Shown here: piece after piece, positions 53,857 to 62,653 of the stretch
Layout of the letters: every line of letters starts with the position of its first letter
Position numbering within the stretch: position 1 is the stretch's first letter
The notes under the pieces: generated by a model
Databases searched by the model: none
What the model was told of the DNA's origin: nothing
Seen by the model: the letters and a program-made list of their open reading frames with translations, nothing else
Translations under genes and position numbers: made by a program
Source: Flavobacterium crassostreae
Lineage (GTDB): Bacteria; Bacteroidota; Bacteroidia; Flavobacteriales; Flavobacteriaceae
Reading direction: 5' to 3'
Assembly: GCF_001831475.1 (NCBI RefSeq)
Contig: NZ_CP017688.1
Coordinates: forward strand, 558,001 to 622,000
DNA length: 64,000 bases

Positions 53857-55014
53857 TCAAAGAGTCAACAACACACTCACGGCATTTCCACCAAAACCAA
53901 CGGCATTGACCAATACTTTTTTGATGGGTTTGGTTTGGGGTACCGCTGGCGCAAAAGGGACTCCCACAAAGGTGTTGTGTTGCATCATCAAAATTGCCAA
54001 CTCCAAACTCAATAAACCCGAAGCTCCAAAAGTATGCCCGATTTTCCATTTATTAGTAGTCAACAAAGGCAGGCTTTCGCCAAAAATACTCTGGATTGCC
54101 TTATACTCGGTTATGTCTCCTTTTATGGTTCCGGGAGCATGCATCACAATGGCATCTACGTCCGAGAAGGCGGTGTCTTTTAGGGCCATTCGCATGGATT
54201 TTTGAAAACAAACGGCTTCGGCAGAAATGGAAATATTGTGTTCCAAAATTTCTGTTGCATATCCAATACCTTCAATAAAAGCAAGGGCATGGTCTTTTTT
54301 GCCTATTTCTAAACAACAAACTGCAGCACCTTCTCCAAGAACCATTGTGTTTTGTGTTTTGTGTAGATCTAATGCTTTGTTGGGGTAGGCATCTTCTTGG
54401 GCTCTTGAATAAATTTTTAAAGCACGCATTTGAGCAATTGTAAAATCGGTCAAAGGTGCCTCACTGCCGCCTACCATAAATTTAGTAAGCATGCCGGATT
54501 TTAGCCAAGCTACTCCATTTAAAACCGCATGCAACGCCGTAGAACAAGTAATGGAATGGGAGATCTCTGGCCCTGAACTTTGCAAATCATGCGCCACCCA
54601 GGAAGAAATGTTTCCGAGTGTGGTGGTTGGCGAGGATAGGGTTGGTGCTTTGCCGGTTTCTAAATATTCTTGGTGGTGTTTTTCAAATAAATCTGTGGCA
54701 CCACGTGAGGAACCAATATTGATTCCGAATATATCGTTGGCGCTCCAACCTGCTTGTTTTAATGCTGCTCGAGAGGCTTGTATGGCGTATAATACGGAAT
54801 TATCCAGAAATTTGTATTTGGAATCCGATTGTTTTAATTGTGCTATTTTTGCGGTTGTGGCTGCCGTTAATGGGGCTATAACGGTGGGTACATTATCTAG
54901 TGTTTTTTGTACAAAACAATGTTGGTCCTTTAGATAATGCTCCCAAATGTGTTGTGAATTATCTCCTAATGGAGAAACGGATGCCAGAGCGGTTATGGAT
55001 ATTATTTGTGACAC
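53857..55014 (-). CDS. Beta-ketoacyl synthase-like protein at the end of the biotin operon
   Basis: 385 residues, thiolase-fold condensing enzyme of the FabF class. The nucleophile is Cys157 in SITCSTALHAV; the third active-site residue His327 is in NKWKIGHTFGASG. The first histidine motif NAHGT is replaced by HAPGT (His292, Pro294), so the usual His position is proline. Last gene of the biotin operon, after bioA by 147 bp, with a variable-hairpin element in the gap. A role in building the pimeloyl chain is possible because no bioC or bioH is nearby (inference); alternatively it belongs to an unrelated lipid or polyene pathway. Confidence 0.8.
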   Translation of the reverse strand: MSQIISITALASVSPLGDNSQHIWEHYLKDQHCFVQKTLDNVPTVIAPLTAATTAKIAQLKQSDSKYKFLDNSVLYAIQASRAALKQAGWSANDIFGINIGSSRGATDLFEKHHQEYLETGKAPTLSSPTTTLGNISSWVAHDLQSSGPEISHSITCSTALHAVLNGVAWLKSGMLTKFMVGGSEAPLTDFTIAQMRALKIYSRAQEDAYPNKALDLHKTQNTMVLGEGAAVCCLEIGKKDHALAFIEGIGYATEILEHNISISAEAVCFQKSMRMALKDTAFSDVDAIVMHAPGTIKGDITEYKAIQSIFGESLPLLTTNKWKIGHTFGASGLLSLELAILMMQHNTFVGVPFAPAVPQTKPIKKVLVNAVGFGGNAVSVLLTL

Positions 55015-55072
55015 AATTAAGGATTATGAGTGTTAAAATTGGAACCTACATTAGGTGTAGTATTCTTTTTTT

Positions 55073-55148
55073 TAGCCCTGATAGTAGTGAAAATCCTTTA
55101 TTCTCTCCCGTCTTTAGGGAGAGAATAAAGATTGTAACGGATAGCAGG
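55073..55148 (-). repeat. Dispersed variable-hairpin element, copy 3 (minus orientation)
   Basis: Read on the minus strand: CCTGCTATCCGTTACAAT, then a 14-bp perfect hairpin CTTTATTCTCTCCC / GGGAGAGAATAAAG (55096-55109 with 55117-55130, loop of seven), then GATTTTCACTACTATCAGGG. It lies in the gap between bioA and the ketoacyl synthase gene, in the sense direction of that operon. Confidence 0.75.
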
Positions 55149-55161
55149 ATTAGCTACAAAA

Positions 55162-56433
55162 TTAAACTATTTCGAGCGCATCTTGGACTACTTGATATAT
55201 TTTTTGTAGTTGGGCATCGGTGATGATGTACGGCGGCAAAATGTAAACGATATTGCCAACGGGCCTAAGTACTACGCCGTTCTGGATAAAAAAATCATAG
55301 AGTTTGTTTCTTAAACTTCCGTAGTAACTTGCCGTTGCTTGGGTTTTTATTTCTAAGGCAAAGATAGTCCCTAAAACACGGGTGGTGTGTACTTTGGGGT
55401 GCTGCTTGATTTTGCTTTGAAAGTCCAGATGGTTTTGGTGTACGCGAACTAAATTGGCTTGCATCTCTGGGCTTTGCAATAGCTCTAGGCTGGCTAATGC
55501 TGCTGCGCAACCGGTGGGGTTTGCGGTAAAGGTGTGTCCGTGAAAGAGTGCTTTGTTGATGTCTTGGTCATAAAAAGCGTCAAAAATAACTTGGGTAAAG
55601 GTGGTGATTGCCATTGGAATGGTACCGCCTGTTAGTGCTTTGGACATGCACATGATATCTGGCATTTGATGAAGGTGGTCCATGGCAAAATTTTTGCCTG
55701 TTTTGCCAAAACCGGTCATTACTTCGTCTGCAATGGTTAGCACTTGGTTTTGTTTACAAATTTCAAGTAATTGGTCTAATGCTTCGGGTTCGTGCATGAC
55801 CATTCCTGCGGCTCCTTGTACTAGGGGTTCAAAGATAAAAGCGGCACAGGGGTTGTTTTGTATTTGCATCTGAAGCGCATCGTAACTTTCTTGCTCTTTT
55901 CCTTTTGTGGGTGCCGGAATGCGCACTACGTCAATAAACATGCCTTTGAAGGCTTGGGTATAAAACGAGATGCCGCTGGCAGCCATGGCGGCAAAGGTAT
56001 CGCCATGAAAAGCATTTTCGAAAGCAATTATGGTGGTGCGTTTTTCGGCTTTATTAAAAAAAAACTGCAGGGCTACTTTGATGGCTACTTCTACTGCCGT
56101 GGAGCCATTGTCTGAAAAAAATACTTTTTGTTGGTTGGCTGGCAAAATTTGCATTAGTTTTTCGCTAAGCACAATGGCGGGTTCGTGGGTAAAACCGCCA
56201 AAAAGTACATGTTCTAATGTGGTAAGTTGTTTGTAGATGGCATCGGCAATAAATCGGTTGCTGTGGCCGTAAGGGTTTACCCACCAAGAGGCGATGGCAT
56301 CAATATATTCTTTGTTGTTTTCGTCCCAAAGCAAGGCACCTTCTCCTTTGGTGATAGCAATTGGCAATGCAGCGGTTTTGTGTTGGGTATAGGGATGCCA
56401 AAGATGGTGTTGGTCTCTTTCTGATAATGTCAT
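55162..56433 (-). CDS. bioA: Adenosylmethionine-8-amino-7-oxononanoate aminotransferase
   Basis: 423 residues, class III PLP aminotransferase that makes 7,8-diaminopelargonate. Marks: LWHPYTQHK near the N-terminus, FFSDNGSTAVEVAIKVALQ, AFHGDTFAAM, the PLP-binding Asp236 in LTIADEVMTGFGKTG and Lys265 in MCMSKALTGG. Standard length. Downstream of bioD by 79 bp on the same strand. Confidence 0.96.
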   Translation of the reverse strand: MTLSERDQHHLWHPYTQHKTAALPIAITKGEGALLWDENNKEYIDAIASWWVNPYGHSNRFIADAIYKQLTTLEHVLFGGFTHEPAIVLSEKLMQILPANQQKVFFSDNGSTAVEVAIKVALQFFFNKAEKRTTIIAFENAFHGDTFAAMAASGISFYTQAFKGMFIDVVRIPAPTKGKEQESYDALQMQIQNNPCAAFIFEPLVQGAAGMVMHEPEALDQLLEICKQNQVLTIADEVMTGFGKTGKNFAMDHLHQMPDIMCMSKALTGGTIPMAITTFTQVIFDAFYDQDINKALFHGHTFTANPTGCAAALASLELLQSPEMQANLVRVHQNHLDFQSKIKQHPKVHTTRVLGTIFALEIKTQATASYYGSLRNKLYDFFIQNGVVLRPVGNIVYILPPYIITDAQLQKIYQVVQDALEIV

Positions 56434-56512
56434 TTTTTGAGAATATGGAGATCCGAATATATAAACAAACGGATCGCAATTAGATGCAAAGATAAAATCT
56501 ATTTTCTAGGTT

Positions 56513-57142
56513 CTATTCTGTTTTGTCTAATTCTAAAAGATTTTCTCGGAACTGATCGGCGTATTCTTGAATTACATTAGAATCAAAATATGGTTCTTGT
56601 TCTATTCTTCCTATAAAAGGTACGGCTGTTTTGGATAGTATAATAGATTCGGTTGCTTGGTTTTGGGCGCCACTAAAAATAATTCCAGCAACTTTTATAT
56701 TGCGAGTTTGCAGCGCTTCTATGGTTAACAAGGTATGGTTAATGCTACCTAAATAATGCCTAGAGACTACAATTACTTTATAGTCTGGCTGTATTAAATC
56801 TACGATGGTATCTTGGCTGTTTAAAGGCACGAACAAACCTCCTGCTCCTTCTATAACCAAATGATTAGTGGTTGTAGGTGCTACAATTTTAGCAAGATCT
56901 ATGGTAATATTGTCTATCTGAGCAGCAAGGTGCGGGCTAGCAGGGGTATTTAATTGGTAGCTGTTAGGATGGATCACGGTTTTAGTATTGCTAACATAGT
57001 TGCGCACTTTGTGGCTGTCCGAATTTTCTAAATCTCCCGCTTGTACGGGTTTCCAATAATCGGCTTCTAGGGCTTGCGTGAGGATAGAGGAGGCAATGGT
57101 TTTACCAACATCAGTGGATATTCCGGTGACAAATAGTTTCAT
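56513..57142 (-). CDS. bioD: Dethiobiotin synthetase
   Basis: 209 residues from the ATG at 57142. The frame is open to a TTG at 57166, but the ATG gives the canonical MKLFVTGISTDVGKTIASSIL with the P-loop GISTDVGKT. Other marks: KPVQAGDLENSDS and the nucleotide/product region VIEGAGGLFVPLN. ATP-dependent ring closure that gives dethiobiotin. Between bioF and bioA. Confidence 0.94.
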   Translation of the reverse strand: MKLFVTGISTDVGKTIASSILTQALEADYWKPVQAGDLENSDSHKVRNYVSNTKTVIHPNSYQLNTPASPHLAAQIDNITIDLAKIVAPTTTNHLVIEGAGGLFVPLNSQDTIVDLIQPDYKVIVVSRHYLGSINHTLLTIEALQTRNIKVAGIIFSGAQNQATESIILSKTAVPFIGRIEQEPYFDSNVIQEYADQFRENLLELDKTE

Positions 57143-57252
57143 TTTTTTTGTGTTTTTAGTAAGCAATAGTTACAAAACACCAGAGAGCTTTCGGCCTGTT
57201 TTTAATAGTGCTGTAGCACATATAACGGCTTGTATTGTTCTGGTTCTATTTT

Positions 57253-58389
57253 TTAAAAAACAAAAGTATGCAACAAACGCAAAACATCCGTGATTTCTTG
57301 CTTAGAATTGTAACTGTGTAAACAAAAACGAAGCCTTTCTTGGCCCTCTGGAACCGTTGGAGACAATATGGCTTTGACCTCAATGTTTTTTTGTTGAAAC
57401 TGTAAGGCTATTTGTTTTACATTTTGGTTTCCCGGAAGGATTGCAGATTGGATCGCTGCTTTTGAGGGCACAAAAAGCGGCTTGAGCCCTAACCAATATT
57501 TCTGTTGGTTGAAGTGCGTAATATTGGCTCGCAAGGCATGCAAACTATCTGTATTGGTTGCCAAAAATTGGTAAGCACTCAAAATAGTGCCCACAGAATG
57601 AGGCGATAATCCGGTGGTATAAATAAAACTTCGGGCAAAATTAACTAAGTATTGCCGCAAAGCATCCGAACCTAAAATGGCTGCGCCATGGCAGCCTAGA
57701 CCTTTGCCAAAAGTCATAATTCGGGCAAAAACATGCTCGTGCAAACCCAACATTTGAGCCAAACCCTCGCCCTTATCGCCATAAACACCAAGAGCATGGG
57801 CTTCATCAAGTACTAAATACGCATTGTGTTTTTGACACATTGCAAGTAACTCCCCTAGATCAGGAGTATCGCCATCCATAGAAAAAACACTTTCGGTAAC
57901 CACATAAAGTGTAGTGCTTTTATGCTGTTGCAAAAGTTTTTCGAGCATTTCAAAGTCATTGTGGGCGTATTTATATGTTTTGGCGTTGGAGAGCCGTAAG
58001 CCGTCTCTAATGGAGGCATGACAAAGCGCATCATAAAGGATTACATCTTCTTTTTGAGGTACACAACTAAAAAAGCCTACGTTGGCATCATAACCAGAAT
58101 TAAAGATCAAGGCTGCTTCGGATTGATGAAAAGCAGCAATATAACGTTCTGTAGTTGGATATAAAACATGGTTGCCCGATAGCAATCTAGAACCTGTTGC
58201 GCCATTTTGGAGCAGGTTGTGGTTTACTAAATAAGTATGGGTTGCTTCAAAAATAGCCTCAGACTTACTGAATCCTAAATAATCATTGGAACTAAAGTCA
58301 ATCAAAGCAGTGCTGTTAGACAACTGTCGGAGTGCATTTTCGTTATTGCGAATCTGTAGTTTTTTAAGAAGATTTTGAGGTAACTGCAT
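57253..58389 (-). CDS. bioF: 8-amino-7-oxononanoate synthase
   Basis: 378 residues, PLP enzyme of the alpha-oxoamine synthase family that condenses pimeloyl-ACP/CoA with alanine. Marks: IDFSSNDYLGFSKS, NGATGSRLLSGNH, FNSGYDANVGFF, LDEAHALGVYGDKGEG and PLP Lys229 in MTFGKGLGCHGAA. First gene of the biotin operon bioF-bioD-bioA-KS. Confidence 0.95.
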   Translation of the reverse strand: MQLPQNLLKKLQIRNNENALRQLSNSTALIDFSSNDYLGFSKSEAIFEATHTYLVNHNLLQNGATGSRLLSGNHVLYPTTERYIAAFHQSEAALIFNSGYDANVGFFSCVPQKEDVILYDALCHASIRDGLRLSNAKTYKYAHNDFEMLEKLLQQHKSTTLYVVTESVFSMDGDTPDLGELLAMCQKHNAYLVLDEAHALGVYGDKGEGLAQMLGLHEHVFARIMTFGKGLGCHGAAILGSDALRQYLVNFARSFIYTTGLSPHSVGTILSAYQFLATNTDSLHALRANITHFNQQKYWLGLKPLFVPSKAAIQSAILPGNQNVKQIALQFQQKNIEVKAILSPTVPEGQERLRFCLHSYNSKQEITDVLRLLHTFVF

Positions 58390-58558
58390 ACGGTTAAATT
58401 AAGCGTTTTATTGGTACGACTAAGGTCTTTGTAACCAAAATAGCCATCAAACTATTTTTATTTACAATCAAATAACAAAAGACTATTTACTCTAGCTTTG
58501 AGTCCTAGCTGCATTTCTGAGATACACCTATAGTACACCACCAGAAAGCTACTAACAA

Positions 58559-58587
58559 AAAAAGCCAAACATTGCTGTCTGGCTTTT
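58559..58587 (-). terminator. Terminator downstream of atpC
   Basis: AAAAGCCA pairs with TGGCTTTT around a 12-base interval that can also pair in part, followed on the minus strand by T-rich sequence. Confidence 0.75.
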
Positions 58588-58608
58588 ATATAAAAATTGC
58601 AATGAGCC

Positions 58609-58890
58609 TTAGTCAGCCAATACAATCACTTTGTTGTCTTTCATTTCGATAGTTCCGGAAGAAATAGCAAGGGTATAATTTTGATCGTTAACTTTGGTGA
58701 ACAATTTTGCTGCTTCTTTTTCAAACTTAAAGTTAGGTGCCGTAATGGTTACCAATCCTTTTTGAAGTAAGGAAACTATAGGCGCGTGATTATTTAATAT
58801 CTGGAAAGCACCATCCACACCGGGCACGGATATTGCACTTACTTCTGCTTTAAATAAAGACGCCTCTGGCGATACTATTTCTAAAATCAT
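58609..58890 (-). CDS. atpC: F0F1 ATP synthase subunit epsilon
   Basis: 93 residues, the N-terminal beta-sandwich of epsilon only (MILEIVSPEASLFKAEVSAISVPGVDGAFQILNNHAPIVSLLQKG). The C-terminal two-helix inhibitory domain of the 130-residue E. coli form is missing, as is usual in Bacteroidota. Follows atpD by 74 bp. Confidence 0.95.
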   Translation of the reverse strand: MILEIVSPEASLFKAEVSAISVPGVDGAFQILNNHAPIVSLLQKGLVTITAPNFKFEKEAAKLFTKVNDQNYTLAISSGTIEMKDNKVIVLAD

Positions 58891-58964
58891 TTTTTATGTA
58901 TTTTAAATTTTAAATTTTAGATTTTAAATTAATTTATAATTCAAAATTCAATATTTAAAATAGA

Positions 58965-60479
<1,515 letters not shown>

Positions 60480-60560
60480 TTATGTATTTATTAAATAGCT
60501 ATTTAGGTTTATGAAATATGACTAACCGAATGTTATCGATTGTACGATTTTTTCAGTGTG

Positions 60561-60590
60561 CAAATATAATTTTTTAAAATAAAAAATCAA
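60561..60590 (-). promoter_or_regulatory. atpDC promoter
   Basis: Minus strand TATATTTG (60568 to 60561) followed by CACAC, TTG at 60590-60588, spacer 19 bp. Confidence 0.7.
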
Positions 60591-60741
60591 TACCTTTTTC
60601 TATAAAAAACATTAAAAAACAAAAGATTATTTAAAAATACCTCTAAATGGATTGCCTGCTTCTAAATAGACCCCTAAAAAACTCCTTTGCATCCATCAAA
60701 AAGCCCCTACACAGCACCTAACTACACCAATAGAGGATACC

Positions 60742-60775
60742 AAAAAAGCGAATAGATAACTCCACTCGCTTTTTT
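60742..60775 (-). terminator. Terminator downstream of glmS
   Basis: AAAAAAGCGA (60742-60751) pairs with TCGCTTTTTT (60766-60775), close after the glmS stop on the minus strand. Confidence 0.75.
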
Positions 60776-60799
60776 ATAAAAATTGTACCAATTTCAAGT

Positions 60800-62647
60800 T
60801 TACTCTACCGTTACAGACTTAGCCAGGTTACGTGGCTGGTCCACATTACATCCGCGCATTACGGCAATATGGTAGGAGAGCAACTGCAATGGAATTGTAG
60901 TTATTAATGGGGATAGTGGGTCTGAAGTTTTTGGGATTTCAATAACATAATCTGCCAATCTTCGTACTTCGGTATCTCCCTTGGTTACAATAGCAATGAT
61001 TTTACCACTACGGGATTTTATCTCTTGAATGTTACTAACTATTTTGTCATAATGTCCTTGTCTTGGAGCAATTACTACTACTGGCATTTGCTCATCGATC
61101 AAAGCAATTGGACCGTGTTTCATTTCTGCTGCTGGATATCCTTCGGCATGAATATACGATATTTCTTTTAACTTTAAAGCACCTTCTAGAGCTACCGGAA
61201 AATTATATCCTCTACCAAGATACAGGCAATTAGGCGCATCTACAAAGACTGCTGCAATTTCTTTGGCTACAGAATCTGTTGCTAGAGCTTCTTGTACTTT
61301 TTCAGGGATCAATTCTAGCTCTTGTAAGTACATGTGATAATCCGTATGCGATAGTGTACCTTTGGCTTTGGCTAAACGCAAAGCAATCATGGTCAATACC
61401 GTGATTTGTGTTGTAAATGCCTTGGTTGACGCTACTCCAATTTCGGGACCTGCATGGGTATACGCTCCTGCATATGTTTCTCTAGAAATAGAAGATCCAA
61501 CTACGTTACATACCCCAAAAACAAAAGCACCGTTTTCTTTAGCCAGTTTTATTGCCGCCATAGTATCTGCCGTTTCTCCAGATTGAGATATTGCAATAAC
61601 GACGTCTTTGCTGTTAATAATTGGATTTCGGTATCTAAACTCCGACGCGTACTCGACCTCAACGGATATACGGGCAAACTCTTCGAATATATATTCTGCA
61701 ACTAATCCTGCATGCCACGAAGTACCGCAGGCCACAATAATAATTCTATCCGCGTTTAAAAATTTTTCTAAATTATCCTCGATACCTGCCATTTGAATAA
61801 TTCCTTCATTGGCATGCAACCTTCCTCTATAGGTGTCTTTTATAACGCTTGGTTGTTCGTAAATTTCTTTAAGCATAAAGTGGTCATAGCCCCCTTTTTC
61901 AATTTGCTCTAAATTCATTTTCAACTCTTGAATATACGGATCCACTAAAGAGTCGTCTTTAATTTTACGTACTTTCATGTTTTTATGAAGTCGGATATTG
62001 GCCATTTCGCCATCTTCTAAATATACTGCATTAGAGGTATATTCAATAAAAGGAGATGCATCTGATGCGATAAAATATTCACCTTCTCCAATCCCAATTG
62101 CTAAAGGACTCCCTAAACGGGCCGCCACGATTTCATTTGGATTTTTTTTGTCAAAGACCGCTATTGCGTAAGCTCCAATCACTTGGTTAAGAGCTACTTG
62201 AACTGCTTTTCCTAATTTTAATTTTTCTTTTATTTGGATTTCTTCAATCAGATTGACCAATACTTCTGTATCGGTATCCGAATGAAAAACATACCCTCTT
62301 TTAATCAATTCTTCTTTTAAAGGCGCATAATTTTCAATGATTCCGTTGTGGATGATAACCAAATCACCAGAATTGGACTCATGCGGGTGGGAGTTAACAT
62401 CATTAGGAACTCCGTGCGTTGCCCAACGAGTATGACCAATTCCTACAGAACCTGTAGTTGTCATCTCGGCTAATGCTTTTTGTTCTAGATCTGCAACTTT
62501 ACCTTTGGTTTTACAAAGCTTAATGGCATCCCCATCATAAATCATCACTCCTGCACTGTCATAACCTCTGTATTCCAGTCTTTTTAGTCCTTTTATAACT
62601 ATAGGATAAGCCTCTCTATGGCCTATATATCCAACTATTCCACACAT
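60800..62647 (-). CDS. glmS: Glutamine-fructose-6-phosphate transaminase (isomerizing)
   Basis: 615 residues. The N-terminal glutaminase starts MCGIVGYIGHREAYP with nucleophile Cys2 (the Met is removed), with HTRWATHGVPNDVNSHPH and SDTDTEVL. Two SIS isomerase domains follow with ACGTSWHAGLVAEYIFEE, ISQSGETADTMAA and LGRGYNFPVALEGALKLKEISYIHAEGYPAAEMKHGPIALI; the C-terminus DQPRNLAKSVTVE is canonical. Makes glucosamine-6-phosphate for peptidoglycan and LPS. No glmS ribozyme is expected or seen. It starts 6 bp after the DUF4270 gene, so the two share an operon. Confidence 0.98.
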   Translation of the reverse strand: MCGIVGYIGHREAYPIVIKGLKRLEYRGYDSAGVMIYDGDAIKLCKTKGKVADLEQKALAEMTTTGSVGIGHTRWATHGVPNDVNSHPHESNSGDLVIIHNGIIENYAPLKEELIKRGYVFHSDTDTEVLVNLIEEIQIKEKLKLGKAVQVALNQVIGAYAIAVFDKKNPNEIVAARLGSPLAIGIGEGEYFIASDASPFIEYTSNAVYLEDGEMANIRLHKNMKVRKIKDDSLVDPYIQELKMNLEQIEKGGYDHFMLKEIYEQPSVIKDTYRGRLHANEGIIQMAGIEDNLEKFLNADRIIIVACGTSWHAGLVAEYIFEEFARISVEVEYASEFRYRNPIINSKDVVIAISQSGETADTMAAIKLAKENGAFVFGVCNVVGSSISRETYAGAYTHAGPEIGVASTKAFTTQITVLTMIALRLAKAKGTLSHTDYHMYLQELELIPEKVQEALATDSVAKEIAAVFVDAPNCLYLGRGYNFPVALEGALKLKEISYIHAEGYPAAEMKHGPIALIDEQMPVVVIAPRQGHYDKIVSNIQEIKSRSGKIIAIVTKGDTEVRRLADYVIEIPKTSDPLSPLITTIPLQLLSYHIAVMRGCNVDQPRNLAKSVTVE

Positions 62648-62653
62648 ATATTT

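Noticed and set aside
58391..58558. Possible biotin operator upstream of bioF
   Set aside because: TA(n)TTTG-like boxes are present but imperfect, and no palindrome shared with the bioB promoter could be found.
62648..62653. glmS ribozyme
   Set aside because: Only 6 bp separate glmS from the preceding gene, and the ribozyme is a Firmicutes feature.
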